From Thermaurantimonas sp046295455 (lineage in GTDB: Bacteria > Bacteroidota > Bacteroidia > Flavobacteriales > Schleiferiaceae): a stretch of 64,000 nt of DNA. A program made the translations under genes and the position numbers. Below, one piece after another: positions 32,171 through 41,944 of this stretch (position 1 is its first letter; every line of letters starts with the position of its first letter). A model generated the notes under the pieces. That model was not told the DNA's origin, made no database searches, and was given only the letters and a program-made list of their open reading frames with translations. Location of the stretch: contig JBKBNI010000005.1 of NCBI GenBank assembly GCA_046295455.1, forward strand, positions 1 through 64,000, written 5' to 3'.

Positions 32171-34597
32171 ATGAAAATATCCTACAATTGGCTTAAAGAC
32201 TATATTGATTTAAAAGGATTAACGGTTCGTGAAGTTAGTGATATTCTTACTGAAATCGGCTTGGAATGTGAAGCGGTTATTTCTGTTGGATCAGGTCACG
32301 AACTGGACGAAAAAGTAGTTGTAGGCTTCGTGGTATCTGTTGAAAAGCATCCAAATGCTGATAAATTAACGCTTTGTAAAGTAGATATCGGAAATGGGCA
32401 GTTGATGCAGATCGTCTGCGGAGCACCCAATGTGGAGGCTGGGCAGAAAGTACCGGTTGCGCTGCATGGTGCCTTACTCAAGACATTTTCCGGAGAAACC
32501 ATCAGAATCAAAAGAGGTAAAATCAGAGGCGAAGTAAGTGAAGGCATGATATGCGCGGAAGACGAACTGTGCATTGGTAATGATCACAGCGGAATAATGG
32601 TGCTCGATCCCGAATGCGAGGTAGGCAGCCCTGTCTCTGAATTGGTGAAGGGAGACCAGGATTACATTTTAGAAATTGGCATTACTCCAAACCGTGCAGA
32701 TGCGATGAGCCATTATGGCGTAGCCCGCGATCTTGCGGCAGCTCTCCAGCATCGCCGACGTCGGTTTGAATTGAGTTTGCCATCAGTATCTTCTTTTAAA
32801 GTAAGTACCAATCAACTGGTCATCGATATCGAAATCCTGGATCGGAAAGCATGCAAGCGCTATGCGGGTGTAAGCATTTTGGGTGTGAAAGTCGGCCCCT
32901 CTCCCGAATGGCTGCAAAATCGCCTTACCGCCATCGGCCTGCATCCGATCAATAATATTGTGGACGTGACCAACTACGTTCTCCACGAGTGTGGTCATCC
33001 GTTGCATGCCTTTGATGCTGATAAAATAAAAGGCAGAAAAATCGTGGTGCGCAAAGCGAAGGAGGGTGAAAAATTTACAACACTGGACGGAGTAGAGCGC
33101 ACTCTCTCGGCCGATGACCTTATGATCTGCGATATTGAGAGACCCCTGGTTCTTGCCGGCATTTATGGAGGATTGAATTCAGGAGTTTCAGCCGATACGG
33201 TCAATGTCTTTTTAGAGTCTGCCGTATTTGATCCGGTACATATACGTCGGTCTGCCAAAAGTCATGGATTGAGCACTGACGCGTCTTTCAGATACGAGCG
33301 GGGTGTCGATCCAGAGATGACCATTTATGCCCTAAAGAGAGCAGCCATTTTGATACGTGAATTAGCTGGAGGGGAGGTTTCTATGAACATTGCCGATGAA
33401 TATCCCGTACCTATTCAACCCCATAAGGTGGATGCCAATCTGGAGCACATACGCAATTTTATAGGAAGTAAATCCATCACAAATACCGAAATAAAATCCA
33501 TACTCGCCTCACTCGAAATCAAAATAGTAGCCGAAATCGAGGACACCTTACGCCTGGAGATTCCGGCCTATCGGGTAGATGTACAGCGCGAGGCAGATGT
33601 GGCGGAAGAGATTGTACGCATCTATGGTCTGGATAATATTGAGATCCCAAAGAAAATCAAGTTTGCATGGCATCCTGCTGGAGCAGATCACAAACATCTG
33701 ATGAGGAAGTATGAAGCTGCCAAAATTCTGGCAGCTCGTGGCTACACCGAAGTCATGAACAACTCTCTGACCAGGCAGCCCTCTGACTTACAGCCTTCAA
33801 AAGGTGAACTCGTAACCCTTCTGAACCCTCTCAGCAGCGAACTCTCAACCCTTCGGACGTCGATGCTCTATGGGTTGCTTGAAACCATCCGGTTTAATAT
33901 AAACCGCCAAATCCGCAATCTGCGGCTTTTTGAATTTGGGAAAACCTATCACAAGACTGAAGACGACACATTTGAGGAATCAGATTTTCTGGCTTTGGCA
34001 TCCACCGGTCATATCTGGTCAGATACATGGATGGAGCCAGAAAAACAAATGTCCTTCTACCACCTTATGGATCAGATGGAAGCCCTCTTCAGACGATTTA
34101 AATTAGAATTTGATAAAAAAGAGCCTTTCTCTGATCAAATGGGGGAAGGGGTTTTCCTGCACTGTGCAGAATACCGGTTGGGTAAAGTGGCTACTGTGCA
34201 TGATACACTTTTAAAAAATTATGATATCCAACAACCGGTTTATTATGCAGAGATAGACTGGAAAAATTTTATGAGGCTTGCAGATTCAACCACTCCAACC
34301 TTTTCACCCATCCCAAAACATCCGGAGGTAATAAGGGATCTCGCCCTGGTGATTGATCGGAATACTCCCTTTATTGACCTTGAGAAGGTTGTACAAAACT
34401 TGAGTATCAGGGAGCTAAAGAGCATCTCTCTCTTTGACATTTATGAAGGGAAAAATCTGCCACCCGAAAAAAAATCCTATGCGCTCAGGTTTGCGCTCCG
34501 ACATGACGAAAAGACACTGACCGATCAGGAAATAGAAGACATCATGAGCAGGATCCTGGCTGCATTGCAATCAGAGTGTGGCGCTGCACTCAGATAA
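32171..34597 (+). CDS. pheT: Phenylalanine--tRNA ligase beta subunit
   Basis: An 808-residue beta subunit of the tetrameric PheRS. Domains in order: a start segment SYNWLKDYIDL, the EMAP-like tRNA-binding OB fold (NADKLTLCKVDIG, QIVCGAPNV), the B3/B4 editing domain (IVDVTNYVLHECGHPLHAFD), B5 (YRVDVQREADVAEEIVRIYG), the catalytic-like core (NPLSSELSTLRTSML) and the C-terminal FDX-ACB anticodon-binding domain (PKHPEVIRDLALVID). It is full length. The frame is open upstream to 32069, but the ATG at 32171 matches the family start. pheS is not in the window. It converges with rnhB. Confidence 0.95.
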   Translation: MKISYNWLKDYIDLKGLTVREVSDILTEIGLECEAVISVGSGHELDEKVVVGFVVSVEKHPNADKLTLCKVDIGNGQLMQIVCGAPNVEAGQKVPVALHGALLKTFSGETIRIKRGKIRGEVSEGMICAEDELCIGNDHSGIMVLDPECEVGSPVSELVKGDQDYILEIGITPNRADAMSHYGVARDLAAALQHRRRRFELSLPSVSSFKVSTNQLVIDIEILDRKACKRYAGVSILGVKVGPSPEWLQNRLTAIGLHPINNIVDVTNYVLHECGHPLHAFDADKIKGRKIVVRKAKEGEKFTTLDGVERTLSADDLMICDIERPLVLAGIYGGLNSGVSADTVNVFLESAVFDPVHIRRSAKSHGLSTDASFRYERGVDPEMTIYALKRAAILIRELAGGEVSMNIADEYPVPIQPHKVDANLEHIRNFIGSKSITNTEIKSILASLEIKIVAEIEDTLRLEIPAYRVDVQREADVAEEIVRIYGLDNIEIPKKIKFAWHPAGADHKHLMRKYEAAKILAARGYTEVMNNSLTRQPSDLQPSKGELVTLLNPLSSELSTLRTSMLYGLLETIRFNINRQIRNLRLFEFGKTYHKTEDDTFEESDFLALASTGHIWSDTWMEPEKQMSFYHLMDQMEALFRRFKLEFDKKEPFSDQMGEGVFLHCAEYRLGKVATVHDTLLKNYDIQQPVYYAEIDWKNFMRLADSTTPTFSPIPKHPEVIRDLALVIDRNTPFIDLEKVVQNLSIRELKSISLFDIYEGKNLPPEKKSYALRFALRHDEKTLTDQEIEDIMSRILAALQSECGAALR

Positions 34598-34646
34598 GGA
34601 TTTCTGCTGACGCAAATATCGATGTGCCGGAATGAGCCCGGTGTCT

Positions 34647-35252
34647 TCAGTCAGAAAATAGATCCGGTTCAATAAATTTAGATATGAATTTTTGCCGGTG
34701 TAGTGGTGTCGGGCCAAAGTTTTTGAGGGCAGAAATATGTTCTTTTGTGGGGTACCCTTTGTTTTGAATCCATTGGTATAGAGGGTATTTCTCATGCCAT
34801 CTGGCCATTAGCTGGTCCCTGTACACCTTTGCCAGAATGGATGCAGCAGCAATGGACTGATACCGGGCATCCCCCTGTACTATGCAGCGATGCGGAATGC
34901 TCCAGTTTACAAATCGGTTGCCGTCTATCAACAGCAGTCCGGGAGACACGGAAAGTTGTAGTACGGCATTTTGCATAGCCATAAGGGAGGCATTGAGGAT
35001 ATTTACACGGTCGATTACATCTACCGATACCTCTGCAATTGCCCAGGCTTTAGCGGTGCTGCATATTCGATCATGCAGAATATTTCTCTGTTTGGGACTA
35101 AGTTTTTTGCTGTCATTTAGGGATTGGATGGGACGTTGAGGATCCAGTATCACGGCAGCTGCGACCACCGGTCCTGCCAGACAACCCCTGCCGGCCTCGT
35201 CACATCCAGCCTCCGGTACTTCTGTCTGATAAAATGCTTTCAGATGGCTCAT
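34647..35252 (-). CDS. rnhB: Ribonuclease HII
   Basis: A 201-residue enzyme that cleaves the RNA strand of RNA-DNA hybrids and removes misincorporated ribonucleotides. The conserved catalytic acids are in AGCDEAGRGCLAGPV, and further motifs are LNDSKKLSP, LLIDGNRF, GDARYQSIAAASILAKVYRD and HISALKNFGPTPLHR. The frame extends upstream to 35306 within the glycosyltransferase gene; the ATG at 35252 overlaps that gene's stop by 4 bases (ATGA), typical of translational coupling. It is the last gene of a four-gene minus-strand operon. Confidence 0.95.
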   Translation of the reverse strand: MSHLKAFYQTEVPEAGCDEAGRGCLAGPVVAAAVILDPQRPIQSLNDSKKLSPKQRNILHDRICSTAKAWAIAEVSVDVIDRVNILNASLMAMQNAVLQLSVSPGLLLIDGNRFVNWSIPHRCIVQGDARYQSIAAASILAKVYRDQLMARWHEKYPLYQWIQNKGYPTKEHISALKNFGPTPLHRQKFISKFIEPDLFSD

Positions 35253-36379
35253 GGATGAATGGCTGAAAGGAGTACTTGCCAGAGTGCATTTGCCGTATGC
35301 TCCCATGTAAAACGCGCAGCACGCTCCAGTCCTTTGTTTATCAAAGAATTGCGAAGTTCAGAGGAGGTGACAATGGCGTGCATAGACTGCGCTATATGTT
35401 CATAATCCTTCGGATTGCAGTATAAGGCGGCATCTTGTCCGATTTCCTGAAGGGCAGTTGTAGCTGATGTCAGTACCGGTACACCTGCTCTGAATGCTTC
35501 TACTATCGGTATCCCAAACCCTTCAAAATGCGAAACAAACCATAGGACATCGGCAGAAGCCAGAATGCTGTTTAGCTCCTCATCCTGCTTGCGACCTGTG
35601 AATATCACACGACTCTGAAAGTTCATCCGCGAATAGACTTCCTCCATTTCAGCTGTCCAATGCATTCTCTCTCCCACTACGACCAATCGGTGTTCGGTAC
35701 CGTATTTTTCACAAAAAAGATCAAAAGACCGAAATAAGCCTACAATATTTTTCCTTGGATTGAATGCTCCGATGAATAAAAAATATGGATATCCTCCGGT
35801 CAAGCTGTTTCGCACGGTCGTTTTGGTCGCGGAATCAACTCGTTTGAAAATTTCAGAAGCCCCGTTGTACACCACGTGAGTCTTTTCCTTCGGAATGTTG
35901 TACTGCTCGGATATATCCGATCTGGAATACTCGCTCACGGTAGCTATTGCACTAGCTTTATGAGCATATTTTGGAAAAAAATACCGATAATATTTCCGTA
36001 CTAGAGGTGGTAAAAATTCCGGATAATGCTCAAAATTCAAATCGTGGATGACAGCAACCTGCGGGGTAGCATCATGTCGAAGACTCAAAAATCCGTCCGT
36101 ACTTAAGAAAAGACTGTGAGGATTCCGATTTAGGTAGGCATTGACTGAATATTCAAAATACCAATACCAAAGCACCGGATGCCGGGCCGGCGGAAACAGT
36201 TTAACAGGCGTAACATTGTCGCTGAAAATAAATTTTTCGTCCCAGGAGCGGTCAAAGAGAAAGGTAAACTTGACATCCGGATATTTGGCAGTTAAAATTT
36301 TCAGTGTATGATATGTAAACCAACCAATGCCCTCCAGACGGCCAGGAAGCAGAAAACGGGTATTGACAGCGATTTTCAA
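35249..36379 (-). CDS. GT4-type glycosyltransferase
   Basis: A 376-residue GT-B fold glycosyltransferase of the glycosyl transferase group 1 (GT4) family. Visible features are an N-terminal RFLLPGRLEGIGWFTYHTL, the FLFIGAFNPRKNIVGL start of the C-terminal domain, and the nucleotide-sugar binding E-x7-E motif in FEGFGIPIVEAF. It lies between the MacB-type permease (35-bp gap) and rnhB (4-bp overlap). It probably transfers a sugar in envelope polysaccharide or glycolipid synthesis; the substrate cannot be read from the sequence. Confidence 0.88.
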   Translation of the reverse strand: MKIAVNTRFLLPGRLEGIGWFTYHTLKILTAKYPDVKFTFLFDRSWDEKFIFSDNVTPVKLFPPARHPVLWYWYFEYSVNAYLNRNPHSLFLSTDGFLSLRHDATPQVAVIHDLNFEHYPEFLPPLVRKYYRYFFPKYAHKASAIATVSEYSRSDISEQYNIPKEKTHVVYNGASEIFKRVDSATKTTVRNSLTGGYPYFLFIGAFNPRKNIVGLFRSFDLFCEKYGTEHRLVVVGERMHWTAEMEEVYSRMNFQSRVIFTGRKQDEELNSILASADVLWFVSHFEGFGIPIVEAFRAGVPVLTSATTALQEIGQDAALYCNPKDYEHIAQSMHAIVTSSELRNSLINKGLERAARFTWEHTANALWQVLLSAIHP

Positions 36380-36414
36380 TGGTAAATTTTTGGCAAGTTT
36401 ATCAATAAAATGCT

Positions 36415-37677
36415 TCAGTTGCCGTGGCGGATGGCTTCTACTGGATCCATGAGACTGGCAGTGCGGGCTGGAGCGTATCCTGAGATTAGACCAATGAAAA
36501 TACTGATAAAAACCCCTTGAAGAATGTTTTTAGCGCTTAGGAAAAAAGGGAATTCCAGCAATCCGGCTACGATCAGCAGCGTAGCAAATACCAGTAAAAG
36601 TCCGAACAACCCTCCCACGATACACAGGGCAACACTTTCGGTGAGAAACTGACCCAAAATGAACCGGCGGGGAGCTCCGAGGGCTTTTCGGATTCCGATT
36701 TCTGAGGTCCGTTCTTTCACACTTACAAACATAATGTTGGCAATGCCGAAACCTCCGACCAGGATAGAAAAGCCTCCGATAAATAATCCTGCTATGGTCA
36801 CAATCCTGAAAATCTGATCAAGGCTGGAACTAAGGAGTGAGATTTCATTAAGCGCAAAATTGTCTTCGGCTTTGGGCTTAAGCCTTCGAATGGCGCGCAG
36901 GTGCTGTCGTAATTCGTCTTTAAACTCCGCCATCGAAATCTGATCTGAGGCTTTGGCCATGATAAAACTACCGGTTACAGCATTTTCGTTTATAAATTTT
37001 CGACCAAAATTGACAGGCACGACAATGTTCTGATCGCTGTCGTTGCCAATCAGGCTTTTGCCGGTTTTTTCAAATACGCCGATTACAGTAAGTTTTTTTC
37101 CTTTAAGTGTGATTTTCTGACCTATGGCATTCATCTGAGGAAACAAACCTGCAGCTACATCATAACCCAGCACACATACTGGAGCTCCTGAGCGCGACTC
37201 CTGTTCGGTAAAGAACCTCCCCTCTTCTATTTTCTGATTCCAGAGCAGATGGTAGTCTTGAGACGTATACAATACAGATGCCCCTTCAACCTGATTGCCA
37301 AGAGCTTTGGCGGTGGCCGTTATACTAAATGCATAAACCATCTTGTCATACGAGCGCATACGTTGCGAGAGTTTTTCGAAATCTTCGTATCTGGGCTCTG
37401 GGCGGTTCAGATATTTCCACCAGGGGTAATCTCCGCCACCGCCCCAGGGCCACTTTTGGATATAGATTACATTACTGCCCAGTTGCTGCACAGAGTCGCG
37501 GATGTTTTTCTCCAGCGAATCGACCATTGCAAATACTGTGATGATCGAGTAGATTCCCACGGTGATTCCAAGCAGGGACAGCAGCGTACGAAATTTATTT
37601 ACGCTCAACGAACGCAGACCCGTCCGCATACTTTCAAACACCAGAGGAAGTTCAATTCCGATTTTGTGCGTGATCAC
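36415..37677 (-). CDS. MacB-type ABC transporter permease
   Basis: A 420-residue permease with four membrane segments: one near the N-terminus after LRSLSVNKFRTLLSLLGI, then three in the C-terminal FtsX domain (SEIGIRKALGAPRRFILGQFL). A periplasmic MacB-PCD domain of about 230 residues lies between, including GSNVIYIQKWPWGGGGDYPWW at its start. Such proteins work with an ATPase of the LolD/MacB type in export or lipoprotein release. No ATPase gene is adjacent. The start overlaps the end of the upstream glycosyltransferase by 26 bp. Confidence 0.88.
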   Translation of the reverse strand: MITHKIGIELPLVFESMRTGLRSLSVNKFRTLLSLLGITVGIYSIITVFAMVDSLEKNIRDSVQQLGSNVIYIQKWPWGGGGDYPWWKYLNRPEPRYEDFEKLSQRMRSYDKMVYAFSITATAKALGNQVEGASVLYTSQDYHLLWNQKIEEGRFFTEQESRSGAPVCVLGYDVAAGLFPQMNAIGQKITLKGKKLTVIGVFEKTGKSLIGNDSDQNIVVPVNFGRKFINENAVTGSFIMAKASDQISMAEFKDELRQHLRAIRRLKPKAEDNFALNEISLLSSSLDQIFRIVTIAGLFIGGFSILVGGFGIANIMFVSVKERTSEIGIRKALGAPRRFILGQFLTESVALCIVGGLFGLLLVFATLLIVAGLLEFPFFLSAKNILQGVFISIFIGLISGYAPARTASLMDPVEAIRHGN

Positions 37678-38833
37678 CTGTGTGTCCTTTTTCAGTTACT
37701 TCAAAATGGGTGGCCGTCTTTTTGTTGATGCGCAGAATCGAACCAACGAGTGCCAGCAGAGCTATCGGAATGTGTGCAATGGCTCTAAGCAACTTTCTGT
37801 TGTACAAATTGGCCGGCACCGAGACAAGCATTGCTGTGTAATACAATGCTGTAAGCAGTATCCAGTTGTAGGTAAGCCAATCAGTATAATAATTCACCAA
37901 TCCCAAAACACCCAACATTCCGATGAGAATGACCTTTGGAATGAGCGCCATCTGAAAGCACTTATCGAAATAGTCTACGTTTCCCTTGAGAAAAAGATTT
38001 TTTAAACCATCAAAAAAGTAGTGTCTGAAAAAGTACCACTGAGCACCCAGCCAGCGCGTCCTTTGCTTGCCGAAGTTCCGGGTGGTCGATACTTTTTCGT
38101 CGTACACAAAGGCATTCTCATAAAATTCTATCGTATGCCCATCCTTTAGAAGTAGTATTTCCAGCAGCTTGTCCTCACCGGCTGTATCAGTGATCCTTGA
38201 CATATATTTTTTGTACAATCCGTACTCAAAGACCATTCCTGAGCCAATGAGTGCAGACGACAGACCCATATTTCTGTGGCCTTTTCGGAAGATGTGGTTT
38301 CCGATTTCTTCATTGGCAGCATCGAGAATGGCCATTGGTGTGTTTTTGTTTTTTGCCGTGCGGTGCGCCTGAATAATCGTGTAACCGCTTTTGAATGCAT
38401 CCGAAATCTTTCGCAAAAAGAAGTGTGCCATCACATTGTCGCTGTCTAAAATGACCACGGCTTCCGGCGGATCGTTTTCCAGATGTTCCAATCCCTTGTT
38501 GATGCTTTTAGCCTTCGTGCTGTGGTCAAAATGCATTTCCAACACTTCTGCGCCGATTTTTCTAAGTGTATCCAGGGTTTGAGGTTGAAAGCCATCTGCC
38601 AGCACGATGACTCTGTACAGGTCTTTTGGGTAGTCTGTTTCTAACGCCTGCTGGGCTGTATCTACGATGATTTTATCTTCTTTATAACCAGGTATGAGTA
38701 CCGCAAATTTGGTGTAAGGTTGGTTTTTGCGTATTCGGAGTTCGTGGGGTGCTAATCCCGCTATAGCAAATACAAAAAAATAAAAAACCTGTATTCCGAT
38801 AATAACATAAAAAGTCAGCTCGATGTGTTTCAT
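37652..38833 (-). CDS. GT2-type membrane glycosyltransferase
   Basis: A 393-residue protein with an N-terminal membrane helix, a GT-A domain and three or so C-terminal helices (MALIPKVILIGMLGVLGLV and following). The catalytic set is visible: AVLIPGYKED, the DxD-like VILDSDNVM, TAGEDKLLE and the QRTRW (QxxRW) motif of processive beta-glycosyltransferases such as cellulose or hyaluronan synthases. It may polymerise or transfer a sugar across the inner membrane. It is the first gene of the minus operon ending in rnhB, with 111 bp upstream to the divergent PD40 gene. Confidence 0.87.
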   Translation of the reverse strand: MKHIELTFYVIIGIQVFYFFVFAIAGLAPHELRIRKNQPYTKFAVLIPGYKEDKIIVDTAQQALETDYPKDLYRVIVLADGFQPQTLDTLRKIGAEVLEMHFDHSTKAKSINKGLEHLENDPPEAVVILDSDNVMAHFFLRKISDAFKSGYTIIQAHRTAKNKNTPMAILDAANEEIGNHIFRKGHRNMGLSSALIGSGMVFEYGLYKKYMSRITDTAGEDKLLEILLLKDGHTIEFYENAFVYDEKVSTTRNFGKQRTRWLGAQWYFFRHYFFDGLKNLFLKGNVDYFDKCFQMALIPKVILIGMLGVLGLVNYYTDWLTYNWILLTALYYTAMLVSVPANLYNRKLLRAIAHIPIALLALVGSILRINKKTATHFEVTEKGHTGDHAQNRN

Positions 38834-38944
38834 TGAAGTAAGTCTTCGTATTTCAAATTTCCCATTAACAGAATCAAAAAAAAGACATTGTCAAATCTTT
38901 GACGCGTAGTTATTACTTTATTTTGTCAAAAATATGGATTTGAA

Positions 38945-40060
38945 ATGCATAAAATACTTTTGATTACACCACTTTTTTTCCTGGCAGGTACCACTGTCTC
39001 CAGCGGCCAGAGCAGTCCTCGACCGGATGAAATTACCTATCCCGGGGAGGTGCATCTCAAAAACCTTCGCCAGCTGACCAATGGGGGTGACAATGCAGAG
39101 GCGTACTGGAGTTTTGACAACCGAAAGCTCGTCATGCAATCTAATAATCCCGATTGGGGCTTGAAGTGCGATCAGATATTCTGGTGGGATATCACGCGGG
39201 ATAATATTTGGAGGGATCGGCCTCACATGGTATCTACAGGCCTCGGGCGCACAACGTGCAGCTTTTTTTTGCCGGGTGATACCCTTATTCTCTTTGCAAG
39301 TACTCACGAAGGAGGTGATGAGTGCCCGCCAGAGCCAGATCGCTCGGAGGGTTATGTATGGCCAATATACGATTCCTACAATATCTACGTTGCCGATCTT
39401 AAGGGAAATATTGTAAAAAAACTCACTGACCGCCGAGGCTATGACGCTGAGGCTACTGTCTCTCCAAAAGGAGACAAGATTGTATTTACTTCTGACCGCT
39501 CCGGCGATCTGGAACTGTGGGTTATGGACATCGACGGAGGCAATCCAATCCAGATTACCAATGAGTTGGGTTATGACGGAGGCGCATTTTTCTCTCCCGA
39601 CGGTTCTAAAATTGTATTTCGTGCCAGTCGTCCCAAAACACCAGAAGAGGCCGAGGAATACAAAAATCTTCTAGCCAAAGGCCTTGTAAAGCCATCTGAC
39701 ATGGAAATATTTGTGTGTAATGCCGATGGTTCAAACCTCCGGCAAGTCACCCGACTTGGCAAGGCCAATTGGGCACCATACTATCATCCCGATGGCAAGC
39801 GCATTTTGTTTTCTTCCAATCATCACAGCACGAGAGGCTACCAGTTTAATATTTTCATGATCAATGAAGATGGAACAGGTTTAAAACAGATCACTTTTGA
39901 CCCTACTTTCGATGCATTCCCGATGTTTTCCTGGGATGGAAAAAAGCTCGTATTCAGTTCTAACCGCAACAATGGTGGCACCCGGGATACCAATGTTTTC
40001 ATCTGTGACTGGGACGAGAAGGGAAGGTCAGGTAAGCCACGCAAAAGGAATCGTAAATGA
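38945..40060 (+). CDS. TolB-like PD40 beta-propeller protein, exported
   Basis: A 371-residue protein with a signal peptide (HKILLITPLFFLAGTTVSSG). It carries at least four PD40/WD40-like repeats of the S-P-x-G-x-x-I-x-F-x-S-x-R type: SPKGDKIVFTSDRSGD, SPDGSKIVFRASRP, HPDGKRILFSSNHH and WDGKKLVFSSNRNNGG, each followed by an I-x-x-x-D-x-x-G-x-x-x-x-Q-I-T stretch. Such propellers resemble the C-terminal domain of TolB and act in the periplasm or outside the cell as binding modules. It ends in a basic tail (GKPRKRNRK). There is no T9SS domain. The function is unknown. Confidence 0.85.
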   Translation: MHKILLITPLFFLAGTTVSSGQSSPRPDEITYPGEVHLKNLRQLTNGGDNAEAYWSFDNRKLVMQSNNPDWGLKCDQIFWWDITRDNIWRDRPHMVSTGLGRTTCSFFLPGDTLILFASTHEGGDECPPEPDRSEGYVWPIYDSYNIYVADLKGNIVKKLTDRRGYDAEATVSPKGDKIVFTSDRSGDLELWVMDIDGGNPIQITNELGYDGGAFFSPDGSKIVFRASRPKTPEEAEEYKNLLAKGLVKPSDMEIFVCNADGSNLRQVTRLGKANWAPYYHPDGKRILFSSNHHSTRGYQFNIFMINEDGTGLKQITFDPTFDAFPMFSWDGKKLVFSSNRNNGGTRDTNVFICDWDEKGRSGKPRKRNRK

Positions 40061-40082
40061 CCGTTAGATTATTGGCTCGACC

Positions 40083-40131
40083 TTTCAATGCCTGTGGCTG
40101 CTGGCAACTCGCCGACCAGCCATTGAAATTT
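40083..40131 (+). terminator. Possible compound hairpin terminator
   Basis: TTTCAATG (40083-40090) pairs with CATTGAAA (40121-40128), with an inner GCTGG (40100-40104)/CCAGC (40116-40120) stem. TTTTAAAA follows. It separates the PD40 gene from kdsB. The T-run is short. Confidence 0.5.
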
Positions 40132-40162
40132 TAAAATAACCTTCTTAAACCATTGTATTCCA

Positions 40163-40903
40163 ATGAAAGTGCTAGGAATCATACCCGCCAGATATGCCAG
40201 TACGCGACTGCCCGGTAAGCCATTGATCGACTTGGGTGGCAAGCCGATGATTCAACATGTGTATGAAAGGGCAATCAACTCTGTAGATGATCTGATCGTG
40301 GCCACCGACGATCCCCGCATCATGCATGTAGTCCATCAGTTTGGTGGCAGGGCTATAATGACATCTACTCACCATCCCAATGGAACGAGCCGCTGTGCAG
40401 AAGTCGTTACAACCTTGAAAGCACAGGGTATTACCTATGATGTCGTATTAAACATTCAAGGGGACGAGCCACTGCTCGATCCGGATTTACCAAAGGCGTT
40501 AGCTCAGCTCTTTCTGAATCCGGATGTACAGATAGGTACAGCCATCAGACCGGTGCCGCCGTCGGCCGAATTGGAAGAGGGACGTGTCTATGTAGTCACT
40601 GGCGAAGGCCAAAGGGCCTTGTATTTCAGCCGTAGTATCATACCTCATCAGAGGGATGTACCCCTAAACCTTTGGGCGCAGACTTATCAATATAATCATC
40701 ATATAGGTATTTACGCATTCCGGAGTGCTCTTCTGCCCTTGATAGCCTCGCTTCCGGTTTCGCCTCTGGAAGAGGCGGAGAAACTCGAACAGCTGCGTTG
40801 GCTCTCGGCCGGCTACCCGGTTTATTGCGTAGTAACCCCATTCGAAAGCGTACCTGTCGATACACCTGATGATGCTCAAAGGGTGCTTAATCTGCTTTTA
40901 TGA
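40163..40903 (+). CDS. kdsB: 3-deoxy-manno-octulosonate cytidylyltransferase
   Basis: A 246-residue CMP-KDO synthetase that activates KDO for lipopolysaccharide core synthesis. It has the nucleotide-binding start GIIPARYASTRLPGKPL, then ATDDPRI, HPNGTSRCAEVV, the LNIQGDEPLLDPDL motif and HHIGIYAFR. It is full length. The last bases overlap the following GHMP kinase start by 4 (ATGA), pointing to coupled translation. It shows that this organism makes KDO-containing LPS. Confidence 0.95.
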   Translation: MKVLGIIPARYASTRLPGKPLIDLGGKPMIQHVYERAINSVDDLIVATDDPRIMHVVHQFGGRAIMTSTHHPNGTSRCAEVVTTLKAQGITYDVVLNIQGDEPLLDPDLPKALAQLFLNPDVQIGTAIRPVPPSAELEEGRVYVVTGEGQRALYFSRSIIPHQRDVPLNLWAQTYQYNHHIGIYAFRSALLPLIASLPVSPLEEAEKLEQLRWLSAGYPVYCVVTPFESVPVDTPDDAQRVLNLLL

Positions 40904-41811
40904 TGCAACCGTCTCCATTCGAATCCTTCGCTCATGGAAAACTGATGCTCACCGGCGAATACGCTGTCATGTACGGCGCCAGGGCTCTTGCTCTGGCTAC
41001 CCGATATGGTCAGCATCTCAGAGCTGTGCGTACCTCCCAATGCGACACCCTTCTGTGGACCGCCCGGGATGCGGACGGTTCTGTCTGGCTCAATGCTGAA
41101 TTAAAGGGTCAAACCCTTCTGGCCCGTGAGACCGGAGCTGAGATTGGTATTCTGCAGAAGCTCCTGCGTGTGTCCAAAGAATTAAATCCTCATTTTGATC
41201 CCTTGGGCTGGAAGGTTGAGACACGCCTGGAATTTTCCCGCCACTGGGGTTTGGGCAGCAGCAGCACGCTGGTAGCTCTCCTGGCACAATGGGCTGGATG
41301 CAATGCATTTGAACTGTTTTTCGAATCCCTCTCAGGGAGCGGATACGATGTAGCCGTCGCCCTACATGGAAATCACCTTTTATATCGACTCGAAAGGCCT
41401 ATGCCCTACGTCGAAGTGCTGAAGTATCACATCCCGGATTCCGACAGCATTCGGTTTATCTATCTCGGAAAGAAACAGTCTACAGCCTCAGAAATCCAAC
41501 GTACCAGACAAGAGGTGCCGGATGCACTTCTCGTCGCCGATGTAGACACGCTGACGACAGAAATTTCGCAGGCAACCAGTTCTGTTGATTTCGATTATCT
41601 GATTCTTAAACACGAAGAGCTGATAAGCCGTATGATCGGGCTTCCCACAATTCGGAAACAACTGTTTAAGGACTATCCTTACCCGGTAAAATCTCTTGGT
41701 GCATGGGGAGGAGACTTTATACTGGTGCGAATCTCTGACAAGTCCGACGAGGGGTATTTTTCTTCCAAAGGTTATAAAGTCATACGATCGGCATACGACA
41801 TGATTCTTTGA
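40900..41811 (+). CDS. GYDIA-type GHMP kinase (mevalonate kinase-like)
   Basis: A 303-residue GHMP-superfamily kinase. The N-terminal AHGKLMLTGEYAVMYGARALALA is the family substrate motif, and the ATP loop is WGLGSSSTLVALLAQ. The SGSGYDVAVA segment corresponds to the GYDIA signature of a Bacteroidota kinase family. These kinases probably take part in the mevalonate or a related isoprenoid route, a function inferred from the family. It is coupled to kdsB by a 4-base overlap, although there is no obvious pathway link between the two. Confidence 0.85.
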   Translation: MMQPSPFESFAHGKLMLTGEYAVMYGARALALATRYGQHLRAVRTSQCDTLLWTARDADGSVWLNAELKGQTLLARETGAEIGILQKLLRVSKELNPHFDPLGWKVETRLEFSRHWGLGSSSTLVALLAQWAGCNAFELFFESLSGSGYDVAVALHGNHLLYRLERPMPYVEVLKYHIPDSDSIRFIYLGKKQSTASEIQRTRQEVPDALLVADVDTLTTEISQATSSVDFDYLILKHEELISRMIGLPTIRKQLFKDYPYPVKSLGAWGGDFILVRISDKSDEGYFSSKGYKVIRSAYDMIL

Positions 41812-41944
41812 TCAGATGAGGTTCTTTTTGTACTGCGCTTGAGTAATCATGTGTTTTATGTGTTGTGTTACATACATTACCTTGATTATCAGCGGATGAA
41901 AGGAGTCTTTAAACAAATGTTTTAATCCACATAAATATATGACA

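Noticed and set aside
37249..37728. 159-codon + strand frame opposite the MacB-type permease
   Set aside because: Antisense to a gene with clear MacB/FtsX features.
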